Assembly: GCA_965263245.1 (NCBI GenBank)
Contig: CBDHHR010001146.1
Location: forward strand, 868,001-932,000
Length of the DNA stretch: 64,000 nt
Direction of reading: 5' to 3'
Source of the DNA: DT-68 sp965263245
GTDB taxonomy: Bacteria > Bacillota_I > Bacilli_A > Mycoplasmatales > Metamycoplasmataceae
In this document: positions 46,035 to 55,058 of the stretch, one piece after another
How the letters are laid out: every line of letters begins with the position of its first letter
How positions within the stretch are numbered: position 1 is the first letter of the stretch
Position numbers and translations under genes: made by a program
Notes under the pieces: model-generated
The model's database searches: none
The model's input: the letters and a program-made list of their open reading frames with translations, nothing else
Told to the model about the DNA's origin: nothing

Positions 46035-46087
46035 ATTATAAAATGTCTCCTTGCAAAAAAAAAAAAAAGTTTATTTAGCAAACTAAA
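46035..46087 (-). promoter_or_regulatory. Array promoter, 14 T
   Basis: TATAAT 46035-46040, T tract 46055-46068, TTTAGCAAACTAAA-like element 46074-46087. Confidence 0.72.
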
Positions 46088-46222
46088 AAGCTTATTTTAA
46101 AGACTTTGAGATTTTTTTAATGAAAAAATAATAATGAAGTCACTCTTTTTTGCTATGCATTTATTTTTTAGAATTTAATTTATAAAATTTATCAAAAATA
46201 ATTTTGCTTTTTATCTTATTAT

Positions 46223-47287
46223 TTAAAATTTTTTTACTTGAAAAGTTTGATTTATGGAAAGAGTTTTTCCAAAATTTTTACTAATTTTAACATCAATATA
46301 TTGAGGATTTGTTGAAATTAGATTTTTAAGACGAAGTCCATAAAATGTTAAAAAAGTTCCTCTTAAACTTGGATGATTAGAATTTCCACTAGTGTTTGAA
46401 GAATCAATTAATATTCTTAACTTTTTTAAAATTTCATTTCTATTATTAGTGTCATTAATATCTCCGGTTGAGCTACTTGGAAGAGTAATTATTAAATCAT
46501 TACCAGTTTTAGAATCAAGAATTTTTTTAATTGCTAAAATATCTTCATTTGGAGTAAAATTTCTTTTTACTTGAAAAGTTCTTCTTATTTCAAAACTTTC
46601 TCCAATAGTTTTACTAATTTTTAAATCGATATATTGAGGAGTTGTTGAAATTAGATTTTTAAGACTAAGTCCATAAAATGTTAAAAAAGTTCCTCTTAAA
46701 CTTGGATGATTAGAATTTCCACTAGTGTTTGAAGAATCAATTAATATTCTTAATTTTTTTAAAATTTCATTTCTATTATTAGTGTCACTAATATCTCCGG
46801 TTGAGCTACTTGGAAGAGTAATTATTAAATCATTACCAGTTTTAGATTCAAGAATTTTTTTAATTGCTGCTATATCTTCATCAATAACTTTTTTCTTTTT
46901 AACTGAAAAATCTTCAATTTCTTTTGAAACTTCATTTTTTGTTAATTTAATAATAATTTTTTGGGGAGTAATTGAAATGTTAAAATCATCTTTCATTAAA
47001 ACTTCAATTTTTACTTCTTTTAAATTTGCTTTACCAATTAAAGTTTTAATTTTTTCAATAATTTTTGCTTGATTGTCAGCAATGATTTTACCACTAGTAT
47101 TACTTGAAAGTTCAATAATTTTTTCTTTGGTTGTTTTTGTTTGTAAAATTTTGAATATTTTTTCTACATCTTTTTTGGCATTGTTGTTATTTTTGTTAAG
47201 AAGAACAATTGGAGTTACTATTGAAGTGCTTAATGCTACCAATGTTATTCCTAATAAAAGTATTTTTTTAGTTTTTGATAATTTCAT
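46223..47287 (-). CDS. Three-domain surface protein with near-identical domains 2 and 3
   Basis: 354 residues. Unlike its paralogues, domains 2 and 3 are almost the same: both contain NRNEILKKLRILIDSSN, SLRGTFLTFYGL and a following LKNLIST. They differ at only a few residues (DISDTNN versus DINDTNN; LSLKN versus LRLKN). This reflects a recent internal duplication or conversion. The linker after domain 1 is also changed (VKKKKVIDEDIAAIKK). Promoter tract 14 T. Confidence 0.78.
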   Translation of the reverse strand: MKLSKTKKILLLGITLVALSTSIVTPIVLLNKNNNNAKKDVEKIFKILQTKTTKEKIIELSSNTSGKIIADNQAKIIEKIKTLIGKANLKEVKIEVLMKDDFNISITPQKIIIKLTKNEVSKEIEDFSVKKKKVIDEDIAAIKKILESKTGNDLIITLPSSSTGDISDTNNRNEILKKLRILIDSSNTSGNSNHPSLRGTFLTFYGLSLKNLISTTPQYIDLKISKTIGESFEIRRTFQVKRNFTPNEDILAIKKILDSKTGNDLIITLPSSSTGDINDTNNRNEILKKLRILIDSSNTSGNSNHPSLRGTFLTFYGLRLKNLISTNPQYIDVKISKNFGKTLSINQTFQVKKF

Positions 47288-47307
47288 AAATTTCCTTTAC
47301 AATTTAG

Positions 47308-47360
47308 ATTATAAAATGTCTCCTTGCAAAAAAAAAAAAAAGTTTATTTAGTAAGCTAAA
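47308..47360 (-). promoter_or_regulatory. Array promoter, 14 T
   Basis: TATAAT 47308-47313, T tract 47328-47341, TTTAGTAAGCTAAA 47347-47360. Confidence 0.72.
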
Positions 47361-47530
47361 AAGCTTATTTTAAAGACTTTAAGATTTTGTTAAACTAAAA
47401 AATTAATAATGAATATATCAAGTAAATTAAAACAAAAATTGAAAATGTTAATTATACTTTTATTCAAAATTTTTAATATATTTAAGTATATTTTTCCAAT
47501 ATAATGATATTTTTTTATTTTAATTATTAT

Positions 47531-48595
47531 TTAACCTTTTTTTACTTGAAATTTGTTTTCTATGAAAAGAGTTTTTCCAGGACGTTTACCAATTTCTACA
47601 TTAATGTATTTAGGGGTTGTTGAAATTGGATTAGTAAGATAAAGTGAATTGAATCCTATATGAGTTCCTCTTAAACTTGGATGATTAGGGTCTCTGCTAG
47701 TATTTGAAGAATCAATTAATATTCTTAAATTTTTTCTAATTGCATTTTGATTGTCTAAAATTCTTCCAGTTGAATCACTCGGAAGAGTAATTATTAAATC
47801 TTGACCAGTTTTAGCATCAAGAATTTCTTTTATTGCTTGTATATCTTCATCTGGAGTAAAATCTCTTTTTACTTGAAATGTTTTTGTAGTACCAAGGGTT
47901 GTTCCGCCAGTTTTACTAATTGACACAATAATGTTTTGTAAAGTTGTTAAAATTGGAGCATCAACACTCATTGAAACTTCTATTGATGTTCCTCTTAAGC
48001 TTTCATGATTAGCTTCTCCATTAATATTTGAAGGATCAATTAATATTCTTAGTTTTTTTAGAATTGCATTTTTATTAGTAGCATTTTCAATAATGTTTCC
48101 CGTTGAAATACTTGGAAGAATAATTATTAAATCATTTCCGGTTTTAGCATCAAGAATATTTTTTATTGCTACTATATCTTTATTAACATCAATGATTGAT
48201 TGTTTTTTAACTGAAAAATCTTCAATTTTTTTTGAAACTTCATTTTTGGTTAGTTTAATAATAATTTTTTGGGGAGTAGTAGAGATGTTAGTGTCTTTTT
48301 GCATTGAAACTTCAATTTTTACATCATTTAAATTTGCTTTACCAATTAAAATTTTTAATTTTTCAATGATTTTTTCTTGATTATTAGCAATGATTTTTCC
48401 AGTAGCATTACTTGAAAGTTCAATAATTTTTTCTTTAGTTGTTTTTGCTTGTAAAATTTTAAATAATTTTTCTACATCATTTTCTTCATTTTTTTCATCT
48501 TTATTAAGAAGAACAACTGGAACTACTATGGAAGTAGTTAAAATTGCTAGTGTTGTTCCTAATAAAAGTATTTTTTTAGTTTTTGTTAATTTCAT
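47531..48595 (-). CDS. Anchored three-domain surface protein
   Basis: 354 residues. Domain 2 has GNIIENATNKNAILKKLRIL, shared with the 49,133 copy. Domain 3 has GRILDNQNAIRKNLRILID, the variable segment HIGFNSLYLTNPIST, and the ending KTLFIENKFQVKKG. It is thus a mosaic of the 49,133 (domain 2) and 44,951 (domain 3) types. Promoter tract 13 T. Confidence 0.78.
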   Translation of the reverse strand: MKLTKTKKILLLGTTLAILTTSIVVPVVLLNKDEKNEENDVEKLFKILQAKTTKEKIIELSSNATGKIIANNQEKIIEKLKILIGKANLNDVKIEVSMQKDTNISTTPQKIIIKLTKNEVSKKIEDFSVKKQSIIDVNKDIVAIKNILDAKTGNDLIIILPSISTGNIIENATNKNAILKKLRILIDPSNINGEANHESLRGTSIEVSMSVDAPILTTLQNIIVSISKTGGTTLGTTKTFQVKRDFTPDEDIQAIKEILDAKTGQDLIITLPSDSTGRILDNQNAIRKNLRILIDSSNTSRDPNHPSLRGTHIGFNSLYLTNPISTTPKYINVEIGKRPGKTLFIENKFQVKKG

Positions 48596-48614
48596 ATTTT
48601 CCTTTGCAATTTAG

Positions 48615-48666
48615 ATTATAAAATGTCTCTTTGCAAAAAAAAAAAAAGCTTATTTAGTAAGTTAAA
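48615..48666 (-). promoter_or_regulatory. Array promoter, 13 T
   Basis: TATAAT 48615-48620, T tract 48635-48647, TTTAGTAAGTTAAA 48653-48666. Confidence 0.72.
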
Positions 48667-48779
48667 AAGCTTATTTTAAAGACTTTAAGATTTTTTTGAA
48701 TGAAAAAAAATTTATAAAATGATTTTAAACATTGATAAAAAATGTAATAATAATTTTGTATAGTTATCTATAGAATTTT

Positions 48780-48893
48780 CCAAAAACTCTCCACTACCAA
48801 AACATTAAATATTGGTCTTAGTTCATATCACACTACTATGTGCATTGGGAAAATAGTAAAAGAGTTTATCTTTTTAAGATAGACTCTTTTTTA
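48780..48893 (+). ncRNA. Candidate small RNA ending in a strong terminator
   Basis: A non-coding stretch richer in C and G than its surroundings. It contains two short inverted repeats, ACCAA..TTGGT (around 48,797-48,817) and CACACTACTATGTG, and ends in a strong terminator hairpin on the plus strand. A TATAGT box lies shortly upstream (about 48,757). No ORF precedes the terminator on that strand. I recognise no known RNA family; transcription is inferred. Confidence 0.4.
48857..48893 (+). terminator. Rho-independent terminator
   Basis: Arms AAAGAGTTTATCTT and AAGATAGACTCTTT pair over about 14 bp (one G-T pair) around a TTTA loop, followed by a T run. It is the best terminator in the window and has no gene in front of it. 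Confidence 0.75.
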
Positions 48894-48894
48894 T

Positions 48895-49130
48895 GTTTTT
48901 TTTTAACTAAAAAATCATAAAGTTCTAAACTATTTCCGACATTTTTAATAATTTTTATAGTAATAAGTTTAGGAAGAATAGAAACTAAATCACTTTGATG
49001 ACATATTTTTGTAAAAGTAATTGTTGTTCTATGTAAATTTGAATAATTAGCGTTACCACTAGATATTTGGAGAGTAAATTAATTGTCTTATTTTTCTTTA
49101 GATTACATTTTTATCAATTAAATTATTAAT
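48895..49130 (-). pseudogene. Remnant of a third domain of the array family
   Basis: Minus-strand translation gives SSGNANYSNLHRTTITFT and then LVSILPKLITIKIIKN and LYDFLVKKK, matching the SSNTSGNANHSSLKGT...IST...FQVKK end of the neighbours. It is broken by stops, with no start. It lies directly downstream of the 49,133-50,200 gene. Confidence 0.55.
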
Positions 49131-49132
49131 TA

Positions 49133-50200
49133 TTAAGTTAATTTTTTTACTTGAAATGTTTTTGTAGTAATAATAGTTGTTCCACCTGTTTTACTAATTG
49201 AAACAATAATGTCTTGAGGAGTTGTTGAAATTGGTGTTCTATAAAAACGTGTTAAACCTCATACTTCAGTTCCTTTTAAACTTGAATGATTAGCATTACC
49301 ACTAGTATTTGAAGAATCAATTAATATTCTTAGTTTTTTATTAATTTCATTATCATTATCATTAATATATCCAGTTGAACCACTCGGAAGAGTAATTATT
49401 AAATCTTGACCAGTTTTAGCATCAAGAATATTTTTTATTGCTGCTATATCTTCATCTGGAGTAGATTCTCTTTTTACTTGAAATGTTTTTGTAGTAATAA
49501 TAGTTGTTCCACCTGTTTTACTAATTGAAACAATAATATCTTGAGGAGTTGTTGAAATTGGTGCATCAGGACTTTTTGAAACTTCTATTGATGTTCCTCT
49601 TAAGCTTTCATGATTAGCTTCTCCATTAATATTTGAAGAATCAATTAATATTCTTAGTTTTTTTAGAATTGCATTTTTATTAGTAGCATTTTCAATAATG
49701 TTTCCCGTTGAACTGCTTGGAAGAATAATTATTAAATCATTTCCGGTTTTAGCATTAAGAATATTTTTTATTGCTACTATATCTTTATTAACATCCTTAA
49801 TTGATTGTTTTTTAACTGAAAAATCTTTGATTTCTTTTGAAACTTCATTTTTGCTTAATTTAATAATAATTTTTTGGGAGATAGTAGAAATGTTAGCATC
49901 ATTTTTCATTAAAACTTCAATTTTTACATCTTTTAAATTTGCTTTACCAATTAAAGTTTTAATTTTTTCAATGATTTTTTCTTGATTATTAGCAATGATT
50001 TTGCCACTAGCATTACTTGGTAGTTTAATAATTTTTTGTGTAGTTGTTTTTGCTTGTAAAATTTTAAATATTTTTTCTACATCATTTTCCTTGTTATTTT
50101 GATCTTTATTAAGAAGAACAATTGGAATTGCTATGGAAGTAGTTAATATTGCTAGTGTTGTTCCTAATAAAAGCATTTTTTTAGTTTTTGATAATTTCAT
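49133..50200 (-). CDS. Anchored three-domain surface protein
   Basis: 355 residues with one TGA read as Trp (TEVWGLTRFYRTPIST), which breaks the frame if TGA is a stop. Domains 2 and 3 end with the same ISTTPQDIIVSISKTGGTT stretch and TIITTKTFQVKK, so their ends have been homogenised. Domain 1 has an altered linker (TTTQKIIKLPSNAS). Promoter tract 13 T. A decayed third-domain remnant follows its stop. Confidence 0.78.
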
Positions 50201-50219
50201 ATTTTTCCTTACAATTTAG

Positions 50220-50271
50220 ATTATAAAATGTCTCCTTGCAAAAAAAAAAAAAGTTTATTTAGCAAGCTAAA
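50220..50271 (-). promoter_or_regulatory. Array promoter, 13 T
   Basis: TATAAT 50220-50225, T tract 50240-50252, palindrome TTTAGCAAGCTAAA begins at 50258. Confidence 0.72.
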
Positions 50272-50387
50272 AAGCTTATTTTAAAGACTTTGAGATTTTT
50301 TTGAATTAAACAAATAATCATTCTTTTTTACTATGAAGTTATTTATCAGGATTTAATTTATCAAAAATAATTTTATTTTTTACATTG

Positions 50388-51458
50388 TTATTTAAGCTTT
50401 TTTACTCGGAAAGTTCTTGCTATTTCAACACTTCTTCCAGGACGTTTACTAATTCTTAAATCAATATATTGTGGAGTTGTTGAAATTATTTTATCACTTT
50501 GTACAATAATAAATATTCCTACTCCTCTTAAACTTGAATGATTATCTTCTCCGTTAGTATTTGAAGGATCAACTAATATTCTTAATTTTTTTTCAATTAA
50601 AATCCTATTAGTTAATTTTGAATAAATATATCCAGTTGAATCACTTGGAAGAGTAATTATTAAATCTTGACCAGTTTTAGATTCAAGAATTTCTTTTATT
50701 GCTGCTATATCTTCATTAGCAGTAAAAATTCTTACTTGAAATTTTTTTGTTGTTCTAAGAGTTGTTCCACCAGCTTTACTAATTTTTACAATGATGTTTT
50801 GTAAAGTTGTTGAAATTGGTGCATCAGCGTTCATTGAAATTTCTATTGATGTTCCTCTTAAACTTTGATGATTAATTTCTCCATTAGTGTTTGAAGGATC
50901 AACTAATATTCTTAATCTTTTTATAATTGCATTTCTATTAGCAATATTTCCGACAATGTTTCCAGTTGAACTACTCGAAAGAGTAATTATTAAATCATTA
51001 CTAGTTTTAGAATCAAGAATATTCCTTATTGCTGATATATCTTTATCAACATCAATGATTGATTGTCTTTTAACTAAAAAATCTTGAATTTTTTTGGAAA
51101 TTTCATTTTTAATTAGTTTAATAATAATTTTTTGGGGAGTGGTAGAAATGTTAGTGTCATTTTCCATTAAAACTTCAATTTTTACTTCTTTTAAATTTAC
51201 TTTACCAATTAAAATTTTTAATTTTTCAATAATTTTTTCTTGATTATCAGCAATGATTTTACCACTAGCATTATTTGAAAGTTCAATAATTTTTTCTTCA
51301 TTTGTTTTTGCTTGTAAAATTTTAAATATTTTTTCTACATCATTTTTTTCATTTTTCTCATCTTTATTAAGAAGAACAATCGGAACTGCTATGGAAGTAG
51401 TTAATATTGCTAGTGTTGTTCCTAATAAAAGTATTTTTTTAGTTTTTGATAATTTCAT
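50388..51458 (-). CDS. Anchored three-domain surface protein, first in the array
   Basis: 356 residues, the most upstream gene of the minus-strand array. Domain 1 has KIIADNQEKIIEKLKILIG. Domain 2 has IIKRLRILVDPSNTNGEINH. The domain 3 variable segment is VGIFIIVQSDKIIST after SLRG, and the end is SVEIARTFRVKKLK. Domain 3 opens directly with RIFTANEDIAAIKEIL, as in the 34,709 copy. Promoter tract 13 T. Confidence 0.78.
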   Translation of the reverse strand: MKLSKTKKILLLGTTLAILTTSIAVPIVLLNKDEKNEKNDVEKIFKILQAKTNEEKIIELSNNASGKIIADNQEKIIEKLKILIGKVNLKEVKIEVLMENDTNISTTPQKIIIKLIKNEISKKIQDFLVKRQSIIDVDKDISAIRNILDSKTSNDLIITLSSSSTGNIVGNIANRNAIIKRLRILVDPSNTNGEINHQSLRGTSIEISMNADAPISTTLQNIIVKISKAGGTTLRTTKKFQVRIFTANEDIAAIKEILESKTGQDLIITLPSDSTGYIYSKLTNRILIEKKLRILVDPSNTNGEDNHSSLRGVGIFIIVQSDKIISTTPQYIDLRISKRPGRSVEIARTFRVKKLK

Positions 51459-51477
51459 AATTTCCTTTACAATTTAG

Positions 51478-51530
51478 ATTATAAAATGTCTCTTTGCAAA
51501 AAAAAAAAAAGTTTATTTAGCAAGCTAAAA
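51478..51530 (-). promoter_or_regulatory. Array promoter, 13 T
   Basis: TATAAT 51478-51483, T tract 51498-51510, TTTAGCAAGCTAAA 51516-51529 (perfect palindrome). Confidence 0.72.
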
Positions 51531-51616
51531 AGCTTATTTTAAAGACTTTAAGATTTTTTTCACGTTATTTAAAACTTGTTTATTTAGCAAAATATCATTA
51601 TTAAAACATTTGACTT

Positions 51617-51943
51617 TTACTTATTATTTATCTTCTCTTTCTTTTCGTTTTCTAACAATATTTTTGTTACTTTACGATTTAAAATAAAAACTCATATTAA
51701 TGTTAATGTTGTAAATAAAACAATTATTCCGAGAAACAACCATATTAACCAATCCATACCATCACCTCCTTTTATTAAAACTTTAGGTAAATCGTTAAAT
51801 AGTCAAAGTGCCATAAAAACAAAAACAAAGAAATAAAAAAAACTAACAAAAATAAATGTTAACTTAACTCCTAACTTGTCTTCTTGTAATTTTTTATTAT
51901 TATTTTTGCTTAATCAAGCAATTAAATATCAACCTACTCACAT
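51617..51943 (-). CDS. Small two-TM membrane protein with a strong internal ribosome site
   Basis: 108 residues from the ATG at 51,943, which lies 4 nt after the HAD gene stop but has only a weak ribosome site. It has two hydrophobic segments: LTFIFVSFFYFFVFVFMALW and LIWLFLGIIVLFTTLTLIWV. In frame, between them, AAAGGAGGTGATGG precedes an ATG at 51,757, which alone would give a 46-residue single-TM protein (MDWLIWLF to INNK). That site is the closest match to the 16S tail in the window. Either one or both products are made. The function is unknown. Several Trp are TGA. Confidence 0.5.
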
Positions 51944-51947
51944 ATAC

Positions 51948-52880
51948 TTATTTTTCTTTTTTTAATTTTTCTATTAAATTATCTTTCAATTTTAATAAAT
52001 TTGTTTTTAAATTTTGAAATTTTTGTTTTCAAAAATCATTTTTTTTAGATTTTGATAATTCTTCTTCAATGGTAAATTCACCGGATAGAACTTTTGCAAC
52101 ACCACCGTTTTTATAATCAGGACCTTTAAGTTTTGTTAAATTATAAAAATCTTTGGTTGCATTTTTCATTGCTATAACGTTCATGTATTCTAAGCAAGTA
52201 GAATCATTCATTGAATCACCAATGTGTAGCATTTCTTCTTTTTTACTAATTCCGTAAAATTTTTTAGCAACATATGAATTTGCTTTACCTTTTGTAGCAT
52301 CTTTATGACTTATTTCAAGGATTCAACCTTTATGTGAAGAAACAATTGAAATGTTGGGAATAAGCTCTTTGAGTTCGTTTTGAACTTCTAACATTCTTTT
52401 TTTAGTTTTGCCTCATAAAATGAACTTATAATATTTTTTTTGAAGATCTAAATTAAAGTTTGGAAACGGCGTAAAATTAATCATTTTGACAATTAATCGA
52501 TGAATTAAGCTATAACATCCATAAGCATTAGTTTCAGCATCAATTTTTACTAATAAATTATTTTCCCTAACATACTGAATTAATAACAGTGTTGTTTTAA
52601 CACTCATGTTAATTTTTTTAATTATTTTTTTATTTTTTAAAATTATTGCACCATTTCCAGTTACTGCATAAGTATAATCAATCTTGGATAAATATCTTTC
52701 TGCCTGAAGACCTGATCTACCGGTTGAGACAATAACGTGTTTTTTTAAATTGCGAAAATTAATTGCTTGTTTATTTTTATTAGAAATATCACGCACACCA
52801 TCATCGATAGTATCAACAAGTGTTCCGTCTAAATCAACAAATATAATTTTTACTTTATTTAAGAGTTTTTTGCTTTCCAT
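51948..52880 (-). CDS. Cof-type HAD-IIB phosphatase
   Basis: 310 residues with TGA as Trp. HAD motif I is IIFVDLDGTLVDT, motif II is KHVIVSTGRSGLQ, followed by YAVTGNGAIIL typical of Cof-like proteins. The motif III Lys is in ISHKDATKGKANSYV and motif IV is LHIGDSMNDSTCLEYM. It is a sugar- or nucleotide-phosphate phosphatase acting in the cytosol; substrate unknown. A charged C-terminal tail of about 35 residues is extra. The TATAAT lies 9 nt before the ATG, and the small membrane protein follows 4 nt downstream. Confidence 0.88.
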
Positions 52881-52889
52881 ACAATTAAC

Positions 52890-52895
52890 ATTATA
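52890..52895 (-). promoter_or_regulatory. -10 box for the HAD gene, near-leaderless spacing
   Basis: TATAAT 9 nt upstream of the ATG at 52,880, within the 20-nt gap after tsaD. Confidence 0.5.
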
Positions 52896-52900
52896 TATTA

Positions 52901-53827
52901 CTAATCATTATTTTGAAGGTGAGAAGTTATTGCAATCATCGATGCATTATCAGTTGTATATTTCATTTCTGGAATTAACGTGTTTGAATGTAGCTTTGCA
53001 ATTTTACTTCTAAGTTCTAAATTAGCAGATACGCCACCGCCTAAAATTAATGATTTAGGTTTAAACTCTTCGATCGCTTTTTTTGTTTTTAAAAGTAATG
53101 GTTTAAATATATGTTCTTGAAAACTTGAACATATATTTTCTAAATTTAGTTTTTCTTTTTTTTGTTCTAAATTATGAATATAATTTATCACTTTGGTTTT
53201 AAAACCAGAAAATGAAAAATCATATGTATAATTATTTTTAATTGAAAAATCAATTAATGGTTGACCTTTTTTTGCTAGTTTATCTATTTGTGGTCCGCCG
53301 GGAAAACCAAGGTTTAATTTTCTTGCAACTTTATCAAAAACTTCTCCAATTGCATCATCTTTGGTTTCTCCTAAAAGTTTTATGTCTTGTGGTTTATGGG
53401 AATTAAGGTGTCAAATTTGACTATGACCTCCTGAAACAATTAAGGCAATAGCTGGATAAGTAATATCATGATTAAAATAGCAAGCAAAAATATGTCCGTG
53501 CATATGATTAATCGGAAAAACTTTTTTGTTTAGTGCAAATCCAAGTGCTTTGGCAAATATTCGACCAACATGAAGTGAACCAATTAATCCCGGAGATTTT
53601 GTATAAGCAATGTGGTCAATGGTACTTAAATCAAATTCATTTTGAAATGTATTTAAAATTTTAATTATGGTTTGAGCATGGTGTCTTGAAGCATATTCTG
53701 GAACTGTACCACCAAATTTTTTATGAAACTTAGTTTGTGAAATCGTAATTTCTTTAATTATTTTTCTGTCTTCATAAAGTGCAACAGAAGTATCATCGTG
53801 TGAAGTTTCAACTGCTAAAATTTTCAT
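52901..53827 (-). CDS. tsaD: tRNA N6-threonylcarbamoyladenosine transferase TsaD
   Basis: 308 residues. The start at 53,827 was chosen over 53,842 because GGAGG lies 8 nt upstream. N-terminal MKILAVETSHDDTSVAL and the metal-binding NHMHGHIFACYF (about residues 108-119) are diagnostic. Also visible are IVSGGHSQI, GEVFDKVARKL, FSFSGFKTKV and LGGGVSANLELR; the iron-binding Asp is in MKYTTDNASMIA. It installs t6A at position 37 of ANN-decoding tRNAs together with TsaB. Its start is one base after the tsaB stop. Confidence 0.95.
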
Positions 53828-53828
53828 C

Positions 53829-54359
53829 CTAAATTCCTCCAATTTGTGGTTCTTTACAATAATTTTCTTTAAAATTTAAAATGTTTTTAACTTTTTTAAA
53901 AAGTTTTAAATAAACTTCTGGTTGATCAATCAAGGTTTTATAATCGATTAAAGAATTTTCTTTAAAGTCTCCAAGTGTTATTTTAGTTTGACCGTTTTTA
54001 ACGCTTCCGATAAAAGATTTTTTACTTTTAGCATCAACATAATAATTTCCGTCTATTCCTTTAGAAATAAAAGTTAAATTATCAATTGAAAATAAATCAA
54101 TTTTTAAAGTTAAGCAAAGCGTTTTAGCAAAAACACTTCCTGCTCGAATGCTCATAAATGATCCTGGACCATTAACTAAATAAACTTTTTTAATATCTTT
54201 TGTAAAAACATTTGCGTTTTTGATTAAAGTTTTATAAACTTGTGGAAGAATTTCAGATTTTTTTAAATGTTTTTTTAAATGAACATACGAAAGAGTTTTA
54301 TTATCTTTGATTATTGATAAAAATAAATCTTCATTAACTGTATCTATAAATAATTTCAT
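53829..54359 (-). CDS. tsaB: t6A synthesis partner TsaB
   Basis: 176 residues. MKLFIDTVNEDLFLSII opens the ASKHA fold, and VYLVNGPGSFMSIRAGSVFAK is the family hallmark (GPGSFTGLR-like). It is shorter than the E. coli protein, normal for mollicutes. It pairs with TsaD as scaffold and lacks a zinc site. It is first in the tsaB-tsaD unit. A TATAAT lies 6 nt before the ATG with no Shine-Dalgarno. Its last codons contain the ribosome site of tsaD. Confidence 0.9.
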   Translation of the reverse strand: MKLFIDTVNEDLFLSIIKDNKTLSYVHLKKHLKKSEILPQVYKTLIKNANVFTKDIKKVYLVNGPGSFMSIRAGSVFAKTLCLTLKIDLFSIDNLTFISKGIDGNYYVDAKSKKSFIGSVKNGQTKITLGDFKENSLIDYKTLIDQPEVYLKLFKKVKNILNFKENYCKEPQIGGI

Positions 54360-54365
54360 AAAAAC

Positions 54366-54371
54366 ATTATA
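54366..54371 (-). promoter_or_regulatory. -10 box for tsaB-tsaD, leaderless spacing
   Basis: TATAAT 6 nt before the tsaB ATG, in the 21-nt gap after trmB. Confidence 0.55.
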
Positions 54372-54380
54372 AAAAAGTAT

Positions 54381-54986
54381 TTAAAAATTTATTTCTAAAT
54401 AATTTATTTTTTTGCCAGCTAAGGATCATTTTTTTTCATAACTGGTCATTATGTTGTCTTGAGAAGCGTGGTGGTTATGAAAATCAGTTGTTATGTTTTT
54501 AATCTTGATTTTATTTTCGCTAAGGTGGTTAATTGTTCAATTAAATAATTTATCATTATCGGTTTTTAGAAGAATTTTTCCGTTTTTAAAAAGAATGTTT
54601 TTGTATAAATTAATAAAATTAACGTGGGTTAAACGTCTTTTTGCGTGTCTTTTTTTAGGTCAAGGATCGGGAAATGTTAGTCATATTTTTTTGACTTTTC
54701 CTTTAATTAAATTATTTAAATTTTTTATATCTGCACAAATAATTTTAAAATTATTTAAATTTTTGCTTTCGGCTTTTTTAACCGCTTTAAGAGCAACTGT
54801 TGGTGATTTTTCAATACCTAAATAATTAACTTTAGAATTATTTTTTGCTAGCTCAGTAATCATCTTTCCTTTACCCATGCCAAGTTCAATAACTGTGTTT
54901 GAAAAAACTTTGTAAGGAAAAATTTGTACCAAATAATTAGATTGTTCTAATTGTTTTTGAGCGTTTGGATTATTTCTTAATCTCAT
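54381..54986 (-). CDS. trmB: tRNA (guanine46-N7)-methyltransferase TrmB
   Basis: 201 residues with TGA as Trp. It opens MRLRNNPNA, has SAM motif VIELGMGKGKMI and YLGIEKSPTVALKA, and the diagnostic IWLTFPDPWPKKRHAKRRL (about residues 101-119) followed by THVNFINLYKNIL. It modifies m7G46 of tRNAs. The length is slightly short but complete. The ORF on the plus strand here is a shadow. Confidence 0.95.
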
Positions 54987-55058
54987 ATTAATATATTAAC
55001 TTATATATAATGTTAATGGAAATATTAATCAAAAAAATATTTTTCAAAAGAGATTAAA

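Noticed and set aside
29955..51458. A CRISPR array, because of the many regular repeats
   Set aside because: The repeats are protein-coding modules and promoters of 100-1,000 bp with no short direct repeats separated by unique spacers, and no cas genes are present.
29955..51458. Lipoproteins
   Set aside because: The N-terminal hydrophobic segments of the array proteins lack a lipobox Cys, so they are probably signal-anchored or cleaved by signal peptidase I.
29641..51530. A site-specific invertase switching the array
   Set aside because: No recombinase gene or paired inverted crossover sites are visible; the homopolymer tracts explain switching more simply.
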